Assembly (NCBI RefSeq): GCF_011682175.1
Contig: NZ_WHJG01000017.1
Span: forward strand, 1 to 64,000
Source of the DNA: Massilia frigida
GTDB lineage: Bacteria > Pseudomonadota > Gammaproteobacteria > Burkholderiales > Burkholderiaceae_D
Reading direction: 5' to 3'
Length of the DNA: 64,000 nucleotides
Positions 25,004 to 34,709 of the stretch are shown one piece after another (within the stretch, counting starts at the first letter, position 1; every line of letters begins with the position of its first letter). Below the pieces are notes generated by a model that was given only the letters and a program-made list of their open reading frames with translations, ran no database searches and was not told the origin of the DNA. Both the position numbers and the translations under genes were made by a program.

Positions 25004-26284
25004 TTGGATACCGTGTCGCCCTGGGTGCTCGTCGCCGCGCTTGTCTTCCTGATTCTGTGTTCGGCCTTTTTCGCCATGGCGGAAACGGCGCTCATGGCCG
25101 CCAACAAATTCCGCCTGCGCAGCCTGGCCAAGCGCGGCCACCGGGGCGCCATCACCACCCTGTGGCTGCTCGAGCGCACCGACAAGCTGCTGTCGCTGAT
25201 CCTGATCGCCAATACCCTGGTCAACGCCATGGCGACGGTGCTGGCGACCGCGATTGCGATTTTGCTGTTCGGCTATGAAGAGAGCGTCATCGCGATCGCC
25301 ATCGCACTGCTGGTATTCGTGCTGATCGTGTTCGCGGAAATTGCGCCCAAGTTCATCGGCGCCACCTATCCGGAAACCATTTCGCTGGTGGCCAGCACCC
25401 TGCTCAAGCCCATGATGGCCGTGTCCAAGCCGCTGATCTGGTTCGTCAACCTGTTCGTGCGCCTGTTTTTGACGATCCTGCGCGTCAAGCCGGCCGACAG
25501 CGCGGCCCAGCACCGCGTCTCGCCGGAAGAGTTGCGCGCCATCGTGCTCGAAAGCAGCAATTTCATTCCGCAGAAGCACAAAAGCATCTTGCTCAACCTG
25601 TTCGATCTGGAAACCGTCTCGATCGAAGACATCATGACCCCGCGCTCCCAGATCGAGGCGCTCAACCTGGCCGTGCCGGTGGCCGAGCTCAAGGCCCAGC
25701 TGACGACTTGCTACCACAACAAGCTGCCGGTGTACGAAGGCGAGATCAACCGCATCATCGGCATCCTGCACGTGCGCCACGCGGTGGCCCTGCTCAACGA
25801 GGACGACGAACTGAGCATTGCCCACTTCCGTGAACTTTTAACAACACCCTATTTCATTCCCCAGGATACGAGCGTCTTTACTCAGCTACAATATTTCCAG
25901 GAAAACAAGGAGCGCCTGGGCATCATTGTCGACGAGTACGGCGAAGTGCAAGGCCTGGTCACGCTCGACGATATCATCGAAGAAATGATTGGCGATTTCA
26001 CCACCTCGGTGCCCGGCGCGGCGCGCGGCGACAGCTTCGGCTGGGATGCGCGCGGCGAATGCCTGCTGGAAGGCACGGCGCCCCTGCGCGAGATCAATAA
26101 ACGGCTCGGCCTGGCCTTTCCGCTGGACGGTCCCAAGACCGTCAACGGCTTGATGCTGGAGCAATTGCAAGAGATTCCCGACGCCCCGATCAGCCTGAAA
26201 ATCGGCAATGTTGTGATCGAAGTCATCCAGGTAAAAGACCAGGCAATCAAGGTGGTCAAGCTGACTCGCCCGCCGCTATCCTAA
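25004..26284 (+). CDS. CorC/HlyC-family membrane protein with DUF21 and CBS domains
   Basis: This 426-residue protein has an N-terminal DUF21 transmembrane domain of about four helices (FFAMAETALMAANKFRLRSL; FVLIVFAEIAPKFIGATYPE). Two CBS domains follow (DIMTPRSQIEAL; IIVDEYGEVQGLVTLDDIIEE), then the C-terminal transporter-associated domain (GWDARGECLLEG). The family is linked to Mg/Co ion efflux or homeostasis. A TTG at 25004 is the furthest start, with no clear ribosome site. GTG at 25013 is possible, so the exact start is uncertain. It is upstream of pilB on the same strand but separated by more than 200 bases. Confidence 0.88.
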   Translation: MDTVSPWVLVAALVFLILCSAFFAMAETALMAANKFRLRSLAKRGHRGAITTLWLLERTDKLLSLILIANTLVNAMATVLATAIAILLFGYEESVIAIAIALLVFVLIVFAEIAPKFIGATYPETISLVASTLLKPMMAVSKPLIWFVNLFVRLFLTILRVKPADSAAQHRVSPEELRAIVLESSNFIPQKHKSILLNLFDLETVSIEDIMTPRSQIEALNLAVPVAELKAQLTTCYHNKLPVYEGEINRIIGILHVRHAVALLNEDDELSIAHFRELLTTPYFIPQDTSVFTQLQYFQENKERLGIIVDEYGEVQGLVTLDDIIEEMIGDFTTSVPGAARGDSFGWDARGECLLEGTAPLREINKRLGLAFPLDGPKTVNGLMLEQLQEIPDAPISLKIGNVVIEVIQVKDQAIKVVKLTRPPLS

Positions 26285-26495
26285 TCAGACTGTCACCAAC
26301 AATTTCAGTTCAGCCATACAAGTTCCAAGTTGCAATTGAACGTTCCATTTTAGCTACGTGGTATGGTTGCCTCCCCCATGCAGCAAACACTTTACAAATG
26401 TGATGCTCGGAGGCATGATCCAAGGCAGTTCGCCGCAACAGTCACCACTGGACGGCGCTTTGTCGTTCTCCGTACCAATTAAACCAAGCGCGCAT

Positions 26496-28223
26496 ATGGC
26501 TGCAGTCCTCCCCAATACGACCCCCGGAACGCCCATGCCGGGCCTGGCCCGCGCCCTGATGCAGGCTGGCCGCCTCAGTGCGCAGCAAGCCGATACACTG
26601 CACAAGAAATCGCTGATCGACAAGAGTCCGTTCATCGATACCTTGCTGCTGACCGGCACCTTCGACGCGCGTACCCTGGCCGCCTTTTGCGCGGAAACCT
26701 TCGGCTACCCGCTGATGGATTTGCAGAGCTTCAATGTCGACGCCCTGCCGCCGAACGCCATCGACGGCAAGCTGATGCAGACCCAGCGCGTGATCGCCCT
26801 GGCCAAGCGCGGCAACAAGATGTCGGTCGCCATTTCGGACCCGACCAATATCCAGGCGCTCGACCAGATCAAGTTCCAGAGCGAAGCGTCGGTCGAGCCG
26901 GTCATCGTGCTGCATGACGCCCTGCTGACCCTGCTGGCCAGCCTGGGCCGCAATGCCGAACAGAATTTGAACGACATGGTCGGCGACCAGGAAGATATCC
27001 AGTTCGGCGAAGACGATGCGCCCGCGGTCGTCGACCAGGCCGCCGCCGCCGATATCGAAGACGCGCCGATCGTCAAGTTCCTCAACAAGATCCTGATGGA
27101 CGCGATCAACCTGGGCGCGTCGGATATTCACTTCGAGCCGTTCGAAAAATTTTACCGCATCCGCCTGCGCGTGGACGGCGTCCTGCGCGAGCATGCCCAG
27201 CCGCCGATCACGATCCGCGACAAGCTGGTCTCGCGCATCAAGGTGCTTTCCAAGCTCGACATTTCCGAAAAGCGCGTGCCGCAGGATGGCCGCATGCGCC
27301 TGATCCTCTCGCCCACCAAGGCGATCGACTTCCGGGTCAGCACCTGCCCCACCCTGTTCGGCGAAAAGACCGTCATGCGGATCCTGGACGCGACCCAGGC
27401 CCAGATGGGCATCGACGCGCTCGGCTACGATCCGGACCAGAAGGAATTGCTGCTCGAAGCGATCCAGCGTCCGTACGGCATGGTGCTGGTGACCGGCCCG
27501 ACCGGTTCCGGCAAGACGGTGTCGCTGTACACCTGCCTGAACGTGATCAACAAGCCTGGCATTAATATTTCGACAGCGGAAGACCCGGCCGAGATCAACT
27601 TGCCGGGCGTGAACCAGGTCAACATCAACGACCGCTCCGGCCTGACCTTCCCGGTCGCGCTCAAGTCCTTCCTGCGCCAGGATCCGGACATCATCATGGT
27701 CGGCGAGATCCGCGACCTGGAAACGGCCGACATCGCGATCAAGGCCGCCCAGACCGGCCACATGGTGTTCTCGACCCTGCACACCAACGATGCGCCATCG
27801 ACCCTGACCCGCTTGATGAACATGGGCGTAGCGCCCTTCAACATCGCCTCGTCGGTGATCATGATCACCGCGCAGCGCCTGGCGCGGCGCCTGTGCACCT
27901 GCAAGAAACCGGTCGAGACCAGCCGTGAAATCATGCTTGCCGCCGGCTTCAAGGAAGAAGAACTGGAAGGCGGCTGGAAGCCTTACGGTCCGGTCGGCTG
28001 CGACCGTTGCCTCGGCGGCGGCTACAAGGGCCGGGTCGGTATCTACCAGATCATGCCGATTACCCCGGCGATCGAAAAAATCATTCTGGCGAACGGCAAT
28101 TCGATGGAAATTGCCGCGCAATCGGAGCTGGAGGGCGTGAAATCCTTGCGCCGTTCCGGCCTGATGAAAGTAAAGCAAGGCTTGACCAGCCTTGAAGAAG
28201 TTCTTGGCTGCACCAACGAATAG
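26496..28223 (+). CDS. pilB: Type IV pilus extension ATPase PilB
   Basis: This 575-residue ATPase drives pilin polymerisation at the inner membrane. An N-terminal MshEN/T2SSE domain (ALMQAGRLSAQQAD) precedes the AAA-like secretion ATPase domain: Walker A GPTGSGKT near 334, Asp box TAEDPAEINLPGVNQV, Walker B DPDIIMVGEIRD near 397, and His box GHMVFSTLHTNDAP. A tetracysteine zinc motif (LCTC and CDRC) follows. The frame is open to 26358, but the ATG at 26496 gives the normal PilB length. pilC follows after 11 bases; the classical third gene, pilD, lies beyond an inserted acyltransferase. Confidence 0.93.
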   Translation: MAAVLPNTTPGTPMPGLARALMQAGRLSAQQADTLHKKSLIDKSPFIDTLLLTGTFDARTLAAFCAETFGYPLMDLQSFNVDALPPNAIDGKLMQTQRVIALAKRGNKMSVAISDPTNIQALDQIKFQSEASVEPVIVLHDALLTLLASLGRNAEQNLNDMVGDQEDIQFGEDDAPAVVDQAAAADIEDAPIVKFLNKILMDAINLGASDIHFEPFEKFYRIRLRVDGVLREHAQPPITIRDKLVSRIKVLSKLDISEKRVPQDGRMRLILSPTKAIDFRVSTCPTLFGEKTVMRILDATQAQMGIDALGYDPDQKELLLEAIQRPYGMVLVTGPTGSGKTVSLYTCLNVINKPGINISTAEDPAEINLPGVNQVNINDRSGLTFPVALKSFLRQDPDIIMVGEIRDLETADIAIKAAQTGHMVFSTLHTNDAPSTLTRLMNMGVAPFNIASSVIMITAQRLARRLCTCKKPVETSREIMLAAGFKEEELEGGWKPYGPVGCDRCLGGGYKGRVGIYQIMPITPAIEKIILANGNSMEIAAQSELEGVKSLRRSGLMKVKQGLTSLEEVLGCTNE

Positions 28224-28234
28224 GAAAATACAGT

Positions 28235-29458
28235 ATGGCACTCGCTCAATCTAAAACCAACGCCGTCAAGGAGTCGGTCTACGCCTGGGAAGGCAAGGAC
28301 AAGTCCGGCAAGACCGTGCGCGGCGAACTGCGCGCCGGCGGCGAAGCCGTGGTCAATGTGACCTTGCGGCGCCAGGGTGTCATGGTCACCAAGGTCAAGA
28401 AAAAGACTTATCGCAGCGGCAAGAAGATCACGGACAAGGATATTTCCCTGTTCACGCGCCAGCTGGCCACGATGATGAAGGCCGGCGTGCCGCTGTTGCA
28501 ATCGTTCGATATCGTCAGCAAGGGCCACGCGAATCCTTCGATGGCCAAGCTGATCCTGGACTTGCGCTCGGACATCGAAACCGGTACCAGCCTGAACAAT
28601 GCTTTCCGCAAGTATCCGCTCTACTTCGACCCGCTGTTCTGCAACCTGGTCGGGGCCGGCGAACAGGCCGGTATCCTGGAAGACTTGCTGACGCGCCTGG
28701 CGATCTACAAGGAAAAAACCCTGGCCATCAAGGCCAAGATCAAGTCGGCGCTGATGTATCCGGTGTCGATCCTGGGCATCGCCTTCATCGTCACCGCCGT
28801 GATCATGATCTGGGTGGTCCCGGCGTTCAAATCGGTGTTTACCAGCTTCGGCGCCAATTTGCCGACCCCGACCGTGATCGTGATGGACATTTCCGACTTC
28901 TTCGTCTCGTACTGGTGGGCCATTTTCGGCACCCTGTTCGCCGGCCTGTACTTCTTTTTCCAGGCCTGGCAGCGTTCGGCCAAGATGCAGCGCTTCATGG
29001 ATCTGGCGCTGCTCAAGGCACCGATCTTCGGCAGCGTGATCCGCAAGGCGGCGATCGCGCGCTGGACCCGTACCCTGGCCACCATGTTCGCGGCCGGCGT
29101 GCCGCTGGTCGAAGCGCTCGACTCGGTCGGCGGCGCGGCCGGCAATGCCCTGTACCTGGAAGCGACCAAGCGCATCCAGAACGAGGTGAGCACCGGTACC
29201 AGCCTGACCGCGGCGATGCAGAACGCCAATGTATTCCCGCCGATCGTCACCCAGATGGTCGCCATCGGCGAAGAATCGGGCGCACTCGATGCAATGCTGG
29301 GCAAGGTCGCCGGCTTCTTCGAAGATGAAGTCGACGAGGCCGTCGCGACCCTGGCATCGCTGATGGAACCGCTGATCATGGTGATTTTGGGCGTGCTCAT
29401 CGGCGGCCTGGTGGTCGCCATGTACCTGCCGATCTTCAAACTGGGCGCGGTGGTGTAA
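28235..29458 (+). CDS. pilC: Type IV pilus inner-membrane platform protein PilC
   Basis: This 407-residue protein has two GspF/PilC domains. Each contains the typical FTRQLATMMKAGVPL or WTRTLATMFAAGVPL segment, and transmembrane helices lie near 170-200, 215-240 and 375-400. PilC forms the platform contacted by PilB and PilT. The start ATG is 11 bases after pilB. The gene is followed by an unusually strong intrinsic terminator, so pilB-pilC form a closed two-gene unit. Confidence 0.95.
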   Translation: MALAQSKTNAVKESVYAWEGKDKSGKTVRGELRAGGEAVVNVTLRRQGVMVTKVKKKTYRSGKKITDKDISLFTRQLATMMKAGVPLLQSFDIVSKGHANPSMAKLILDLRSDIETGTSLNNAFRKYPLYFDPLFCNLVGAGEQAGILEDLLTRLAIYKEKTLAIKAKIKSALMYPVSILGIAFIVTAVIMIWVVPAFKSVFTSFGANLPTPTVIVMDISDFFVSYWWAIFGTLFAGLYFFFQAWQRSAKMQRFMDLALLKAPIFGSVIRKAAIARWTRTLATMFAAGVPLVEALDSVGGAAGNALYLEATKRIQNEVSTGTSLTAAMQNANVFPPIVTQMVAIGEESGALDAMLGKVAGFFEDEVDEAVATLASLMEPLIMVILGVLIGGLVVAMYLPIFKLGAVV

Positions 29459-29499
29459 GACAAGCCCGGCCAGTCCCGTCAGGGGCTGATCCGCGCCCG

Positions 29500-29548
29500 T
29501 CGCCGTAGCGGCTTGCTTTCGCAGCAAGCGGCTACGGCGATTTTTTTT
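29500..29548 (+). terminator. Strong intrinsic terminator after pilC
   Basis: A long hairpin has a 10-bp outer stem (TCGCCGTAGC/GCTACGGCGA), one G-G mismatch, a 7-bp inner stem (GCTTGCT/AGCAAGC) and a 5-base loop. Eight T residues follow at 541-548 of the 29 kb block. The 3' end of the opposing acyltransferase gene (stop at 29532-29534) lies inside the structure. Confidence 0.92.
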
Positions 29549-30608
29549 GGGCCGCGCCGCTGCGCCGCAACAGCCAGCGGCGCAGCGGCGCATCGGCGCG
29601 CCGGTCGATCAGCCAGCATAGCGGCAGCAGCACGGCAACGAAGGCCAGCCCGGCCCAGGGCACCGGCACGGGCGCCATCGGCAGCTTGACCAGCACCCCG
29701 TTGACCAGCCTGCCCAGCGGTACATGCAAGACGTACAGCGGATACGATAGGGCGCCCAGCAGCGCGCAGGCGCGCGCCGCCGCGCCCGACAGCCGGCAAG
29801 CCATCGCCAGGTAAATGAGCACGGGAAAAGCCACGGTGACGGCCACGAAATCGAACCAGGGACGCAGCGCCGCCGACGGCCGTGCCAGCAGCACGGCCAG
29901 CAACAGCGTGGCGCACAGCCCGGCGCGCACGGCGCCGCCATCCATGCGCGCCCGGGCGCGGCTGTTGAATTGGCCAAGCAACAAGACGCCGGCAAAAAAA
30001 CCATAGCCCACCCGGCACAGGCCGACCAGCATGCTGTCCGGCGAAAAGCCCCCGTGCAGGCCGGCGCCCGGATCGGCGTGCAAGACCAGCGCGAGGCCGC
30101 ACGCGCATGCCAGCATGATCGCGGCCAGCACCCCACCGCTCAAATGGCGCATCAGGGCCGCGTAGGCCAGGTTGGCCGCCAGCTCGAAGAACAGCGACCA
30201 CGAGGGCGAATTGAGCGGGAACAGGTTCGGTTCGCACACCAGCGGCAGCATCAGCGCAGCCGCCAGCAGCACCAGCGGCAAGGGAGTCTGGATCGATGCC
30301 GGCAGCAGCCCCAGCACGGCGGCAATGACGGGAAGCAAACCGAGGATGCTGCCCAAGACATACAGGGGATACAGGCGGATCAGCCTGACCAGGGCAAAGC
30401 GGCCCGTGGACATGCCGCCGCGCAAGCGCGATGCATAGGCATTGGCCACCACCACCCCGCTCAGGACGAAAAACAGATCGACCGCCAGATAGCTTTGTGG
30501 AATGGTCCAGTTGCCCCAGAAATATCCCGTATGACGCAGCATCACCACCAGCGCAGCCATGCCGCGGATGGCATCGAGCACGTGGAAGTAGTGTTCCTGG
30601 GTTTTCAT
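29532..30608 (-). CDS. Acyltransferase 3 family membrane protein
   Basis: This 358-residue polytopic protein begins with the acyltransferase-3 motif DAIRGMAALVVMLRH (catalytic-type Arg and His), followed by AVDLFFVLSG and about ten transmembrane helices. Family members O-acylate exported sugars, lipids or peptidoglycan. The ATG at 30608 (MKTQEHYFHVLD) is chosen because the upstream open frame to 30725 is not membrane-like and runs into the pilD promoter region. The gene is on the opposite strand between pilC and pilD, where most relatives keep pilBCD contiguous, so it was probably inserted. A role in modifying surface glycan is possible but unproven. Confidence 0.82.
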   Translation of the reverse strand: MKTQEHYFHVLDAIRGMAALVVMLRHTGYFWGNWTIPQSYLAVDLFFVLSGVVVANAYASRLRGGMSTGRFALVRLIRLYPLYVLGSILGLLPVIAAVLGLLPASIQTPLPLVLLAAALMLPLVCEPNLFPLNSPSWSLFFELAANLAYAALMRHLSGGVLAAIMLACACGLALVLHADPGAGLHGGFSPDSMLVGLCRVGYGFFAGVLLLGQFNSRARARMDGGAVRAGLCATLLLAVLLARPSAALRPWFDFVAVTVAFPVLIYLAMACRLSGAAARACALLGALSYPLYVLHVPLGRLVNGVLVKLPMAPVPVPWAGLAFVAVLLPLCWLIDRRADAPLRRWLLRRSGAAQKKSP

Positions 30609-30793
30609 GGCGGCCTCGGCGCGGCAACGATCGGTCGTCCAGTGTGGCCCTCCCCGGTCCGGCGGAGGTCCAAATGCGACAAGATCGGCCTTGCGCCGGG
30701 CCAAGGCCCATCGGCCTCCCCCCAAAGCGCGCGAAACCCCCTAAAATACCTTGTTGTACAGAACTGCTTGATCAATTCTTAACGTGGAGCATC

Positions 30794-31687
30794 ATGCTAC
30801 CGGAAACACTCTTGTTCGCCGCCCCCGGCTCCCTGGGCCCGGCCCTCGCCGCCGGCCTGTTCGGCCTGCTGATCGGCAGCTTTTTGAATGTCGTCATCTA
30901 CCGCCTTCCCAAGATCCTCGATCGCGAATACAACGATTACCTGGCCGGCGAGTACGGCTGCGGCTGCGGCACCCGCAAGGTGCACACCGATAAATTCAGC
31001 CTGTGGGCGCCGCGCTCGGCCTGCCCGCACTGCGGCCACAAGATTGGCGCGCTGGAAAATATTCCCGTGATCAGCTACCTGGTCCTGGGCGGCAAATGCA
31101 AAGGCTGCAAGGCCAAGATTTCGCCGCGTTATCCGATCATCGAACTGGTGACCGGATTGATGTCAGCCCTGCTGGTATGGCACTTCGGCAGCGGCTATAC
31201 CGGCCTTGCCACCCTGGTGTTCGGCTACCTGCTGCTGTCGATGACCTTCATCGATGCCGATACCCAGCTGCTGCCCGACGAACTGACCTATCCGCTGCTG
31301 TGGATCGGCCTGCTGATGAATATCAACGGCAGCTTCGTGCCGCTGCCAGACGCGGTCATCGGCGCGGTGGTCGGCTACCTGTCGCTGTGGTCGGTCGCGA
31401 CCCTGTACGAAAAGGTGCGCGGACAAGTCGGCATGGGCCATGGCGACTTCAAGCTGCTGGCCGGACTGGGCGCCTGGATGGGCTGGAGCGTGCTGCCGAG
31501 CGTGATCCTGATTTCGTCGGCGGTCGGGTCGGTGGTCGGCCTGTGCCTGATCGTGTTCGGCGGACGCGCGCACAATGTCAAGATTCCTTTCGGTCCTTAC
31601 CTGGCCGCGGCCGGCTTCATCGTGATGCTCTACGGCAAACCGATCGGCGCCATGACCGGCATCTTGCTCCAGTACTGGATCCGCTAA
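30794..31687 (+). CDS. pilD: Prepilin peptidase / N-methyltransferase PilD
   Basis: This 297-residue membrane aspartyl protease cleaves and N-methylates type IV pilins and pseudopilins. Cytoplasmic zinc cysteines are CPHC (77, 80) and CKGC (102, 105). The catalytic aspartates are Asp154 in FIDADTQLLPDE and Asp218 in GHGDFK, with the family spacing of 64 residues. GGAG precedes the ATG. The gene is separated from pilBC by the inverted acyltransferase gene, so it must use its own promoter in 30609-30793. coaE starts directly at its stop codon. Confidence 0.95.
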   Translation: MLPETLLFAAPGSLGPALAAGLFGLLIGSFLNVVIYRLPKILDREYNDYLAGEYGCGCGTRKVHTDKFSLWAPRSACPHCGHKIGALENIPVISYLVLGGKCKGCKAKISPRYPIIELVTGLMSALLVWHFGSGYTGLATLVFGYLLLSMTFIDADTQLLPDELTYPLLWIGLLMNINGSFVPLPDAVIGAVVGYLSLWSVATLYEKVRGQVGMGHGDFKLLAGLGAWMGWSVLPSVILISSAVGSVVGLCLIVFGGRAHNVKIPFGPYLAAAGFIVMLYGKPIGAMTGILLQYWIR

Positions 31688-32344
31688 GTGGACAGTGCGC
31701 GCGCCCCTGACGCCGGCAAGTTCAGCGTCGGCCTGACCGGCGGCATCGGCTGCGGCAAGACGGCCGTCTCGGACCGCTTTGCCGCGCTGGGCGCGAGCAT
31801 CATCGATACCGACCTGATCGCGCATGCGCTGACCATGCCCGGCGGCGCCGCGATGGATGCCCTGCTGCACGAGTTCGGCCCGGCCTTTGTCAGCACCGAC
31901 GGCGCGCTCGACCGCGTGCGCATGCGCGAACTGGTGTTTTCCGACGCGGCCGCCAAGGCGCGCCTGGAAGCCATCCTGCACCCGCGCATCCGCGCCGCCA
32001 CCGCGGCCGCCGCCGCCGTGGCCAGCGGTGCCTATCTGATCTACGTGGTACCGCTGCTGATCGAGTCCGGCGGCTGGCGCGAGCGGGTGGCGCGCGTGCT
32101 GGTCATCGATTGCCCTGAAGAAGTACAAATTGCGCGCGTGATGCGCCGCAACGCCATGAGCGAAGCCCAGGTGCGCGCCATCATGGCCAACCAGGTCAGC
32201 CGCGCCGGGCGGCTGGCGGCGGCCGACGATGTGCTCGTCAACGATGGCAGCCTGGAAGCCCTGGACCGTCAAATTGCTCTATTGCATGCACAATATCTGG
32301 CATTTTCGGAGAGAATGGCACTATTCCCGGTGCAGCGTTTGTAA
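31688..32344 (+). CDS. coaE: Dephospho-CoA kinase
   Basis: This 218-residue P-loop kinase ([12 protein letters not shown] at about 14-25) catalyses the last step of CoA synthesis. It has the CoaE-typical [19 protein letters not shown] and VLVIDCPEE segments. The GTG start at 31688 follows the pilD TAA without a gap, so translation is coupled. The pilD-coaE-zapD-yacG order is conserved in many beta- and gammaproteobacteria. Confidence 0.95.
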   Translation: MDSARAPDAGKFSVGLTGGIGCGKTAVSDRFAALGASIIDTDLIAHALTMPGGAAMDALLHEFGPAFVSTDGALDRVRMRELVFSDAAAKARLEAILHPRIRAATAAAAAVASGAYLIYVVPLLIESGGWRERVARVLVIDCPEEVQIARVMRRNAMSEAQVRAIMANQVSRAGRLAAADDVLVNDGSLEALDRQIALLHAQYLAFSERMALFPVQRL

Positions 32345-32405
32345 TTTTGCGTCGCTTGGTTCAGAATCACGGGATTCTTCTCCTGCCATGTAAAGGGATG
32401 TCATT

Positions 32406-33161
32406 TTGATCGTCTACGAATACCCTTTCAACGAGCGCATACGCACGTTGTTGCGGCTGGAAGACCTGTACGAGAAGTTCAAGTTCTTTGTGCACCAGGA
32501 ACATGCAATGCAGCATCATGTCGCCCTGGCCACCATCTTCGACATGCTCGAAGTGGCCGGCCGCGCCGATCTCAAGAGCGACCTGCTGCAGGAACTCGAA
32601 CGCCAGAAGCAAAGCTTGCTGAGCTACCGGTCCAATCCGAATGTCGCCGCCGACATGCTCGACGCCGTCCTCGCCGAGGTCGAAACGGTCAGCGGCGCGC
32701 TGGTCGCGGCGCAGGGCAAGACCGGCCAGAACGTACGCGACAATGAATGGCTGATGAGCATCCGCGGCCGCACCATCATTCCCGGCGGCGCCTGCGAATT
32801 CGACTTGCCGTCCTATTACGCCTGGCAAAAGCGGCCGGCCGAGCAGCGCTTCAACGATATCGTCAACTGGTTCGCCCCGCTGGCGCCGCTGTTCGACGCC
32901 CTGGCCCTGGTGCTGCGCCTGCTGCGCGACTCGGGTGGCCCGGTCAAGATGATCGCCATCGCCGGCAGCTATCAGCAAATGTTGCAAGGCAAGGTCTACC
33001 AGATGCTGCGCCTGACCATGGATGAAGCGATGGGGGCGATTCCCGAAATTTCCGCCAACAAGTACATGTTGTGGGTGCGCTTTACCACGCAGGGCGGCGA
33101 TTTGAAGCCCAAGCCGCTGGAAGAAGATGTCCCGTTCGAGCTCACGCTCTGTAATTTTTAG
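32406..33161 (+). CDS. zapD: Cell division protein ZapD
   Basis: This 251-residue cytoplasmic protein crosslinks FtsZ filaments. Its N-terminus [18 protein letters not shown] and its middle, with [17 protein letters not shown], match ZapD (YacF). The start appears to be a TTG at 32406: an AAAGGG site lies upstream, and the nearby ATG at 32398 meets a stop after three codons. It lies between coaE and yacG as in other proteobacteria. Confidence 0.93.
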   Translation: MIVYEYPFNERIRTLLRLEDLYEKFKFFVHQEHAMQHHVALATIFDMLEVAGRADLKSDLLQELERQKQSLLSYRSNPNVAADMLDAVLAEVETVSGALVAAQGKTGQNVRDNEWLMSIRGRTIIPGGACEFDLPSYYAWQKRPAEQRFNDIVNWFAPLAPLFDALALVLRLLRDSGGPVKMIAIAGSYQQMLQGKVYQMLRLTMDEAMGAIPEISANKYMLWVRFTTQGGDLKPKPLEEDVPFELTLCNF

Positions 33162-33172
33162 ATCCTGCCGCC

Positions 33173-33358
33173 ATGACCGTCGTTACGTGCCCCACCTGCG
33201 CCAAAAAAGTCGAATGGACCGAGGCGAACAAATTCCGCCCATTCTGTTCCGAACGCTGCAAACAGATCGACCTGGGCGCCTGGGCCGAAGAAAAATACAC
33301 CATTCCCGGCGCCGCCCCTTCCGACCCCCTGCTGGACGACGACAACCTGCCCCAGTAG
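33173..33358 (+). CDS. yacG: DNA gyrase inhibitor YacG (zinc protein)
   Basis: This 61-residue protein has four zinc-ligand cysteines (6, 9, 25, 29) in CPTC and CSERC and the family motif [17 protein letters not shown]. In E. coli YacG binds GyrB and inhibits gyrase. The acidic C-terminus is family-typical. It starts 11 bases after zapD. Confidence 0.95.
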   Translation: MTVVTCPTCAKKVEWTEANKFRPFCSERCKQIDLGAWAEEKYTIPGAAPSDPLLDDDNLPQ

Positions 33359-33460
33359 CGCCGCGCTCGTCCTGCGACGTGGCGGCGCAAAAGCGCTTAC
33401 AATGACTGACCGCCCATCACGCAAAGGATGCAACCACATGTCAATGTCACGGGCAGTGCG

Positions 33461-34612
33461 ATGAGACTCGACCGTTTCATCAATGAGCGCATGGAAGAAA
33501 TCCTGACGGAGTGGGAAGCGTTCGCCCAGACCCTGCTGCCGGCCGCCAGCCAGATGACCGATCTGGCCCTGCGCGACCACGCGCGCCAGATCCTGCAGGC
33601 GATCGCGCTCGATATCGAAACCTATCAGGACCCGGAACAGCAGATCGCCAAGTCGCAGGGCCTCGCGCCCGACACGGTCGACGGCGAAAGCGCCGCTTCC
33701 ATCCACGGCGCGCTGCGCCAGGCCAGCAATTTCTCCCTGCTCCAGCTCAGTGCGGAATACCGCGCCCTGCGCGCCACCGTGTTGCGCCTGTGGCTGCCGC
33801 AAGTCAATCGCATGACATCCGATGTTGCCGACGAAATGGTGCGCTTTAACGAAGCCATCGACCAGGCCCTGGCCGAGTCGGTGGTGACTTACTCGGGGCG
33901 CGCCGACCACATGCGCGAACTGTTTTTGGCCATTCTCGGGCACGACCTGCGCGCGCCGCTGTCGAGCATGTCGATGGCGGGCGACCTGCTGATCCGCATG
34001 CAGGTCGACGCCACCCAGGCTGGCGACATCGGCGCCCGGGTCAAGCGCGGTACGCGCCTGATGAGCAGCATGGTGGACGACCTGATCGGCTACACCCGCA
34101 CCCAGCTTGGCGGCGGCATGCCGACCCAGCTGCGCGAGGTTGACGTGGGCGACGTGTGCCGGGCGGCGCTGGCCGACGCCCACGCCACCCATCCGGCCAC
34201 GCGTTTCGAGATCGAGGCCGATGAAGGGCTCGGCGGGCAATACGATGCCGTACGCCTGCACCAGCTGCTGACCAACCTGATGGTCAACGCCGCCCAATAC
34301 GGCACGCGCGGCGCCGCCGTGCGCATCGAAGCGCGCGCCCATCCGGATGCGGTGACGGTGGCCGTGACGAACGACGGCCCGGTGATTCCATCCGACTCGC
34401 TCGAAAGCATTTTCAGTCCGCTGATCCAGCTTCCGGGCGAAGGCGAAGCCGAGGAACGCCCGCGTACCAGCCTGGGGCTGGGTTTGTTCGTCGCACGCGA
34501 AATCGCCGTGGCGCATGGCGGCACCCTGACGGTGACCTCCAGCGCCGAATGCGGCACGTCATTTACAGCGCACCTGCCGCGCGCGCCGGCGCCGAAGAAC
34601 GCCGAAGGCTGA
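33461..34612 (+). CDS. Sensor histidine kinase with RsbRD-type N-terminal domain
   Basis: This 383-residue protein has no transmembrane helix. The first about 145 residues look like an RsbRD-N helical sensor domain (MRLDRFINERMEEILTEWEAF). A HisKA domain follows with LAILGHDLRAPLSS (phospho-acceptor His161), then a HATPase domain (TNLMVNAAQYGTRG; SLGLGLFVAREIAVAHGG). The start at 33461 fits homologous N-termini; an in-frame ATG at 33428 is possible. No response regulator is adjacent, so it is an orphan kinase. It is convergent with dadA, with a hairpin between them. Confidence 0.85.
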   Translation: MRLDRFINERMEEILTEWEAFAQTLLPAASQMTDLALRDHARQILQAIALDIETYQDPEQQIAKSQGLAPDTVDGESAASIHGALRQASNFSLLQLSAEYRALRATVLRLWLPQVNRMTSDVADEMVRFNEAIDQALAESVVTYSGRADHMRELFLAILGHDLRAPLSSMSMAGDLLIRMQVDATQAGDIGARVKRGTRLMSSMVDDLIGYTRTQLGGGMPTQLREVDVGDVCRAALADAHATHPATRFEIEADEGLGGQYDAVRLHQLLTNLMVNAAQYGTRGAAVRIEARAHPDAVTVAVTNDGPVIPSDSLESIFSPLIQLPGEGEAEERPRTSLGLGLFVAREIAVAHGGTLTVTSSAECGTSFTAHLPRAPAPKNAEG

Positions 34613-34637
34613 TGACAGGTGGCGCGTCCGCGCCCCC

Positions 34638-34668
34638 ACCGTCGCCCCCGCGCCAAGGCGGCGACGGT
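34638..34668. terminator. Hairpin between convergent kinase and dadA genes
   Basis: ACCGTCGCC (34638-34646) and GGCGACGGT (34660-34668) form a perfect 9-bp stem with a 13-base loop in the gap between two convergent genes. There is no T tract on either side. It is a candidate bidirectional, perhaps factor-assisted, terminator. Confidence 0.4.
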
Positions 34669-34709
34669 AAAGATGCGCCGGAGCGACGGTTGGGCCGACG
34701 GCGCTCGCT

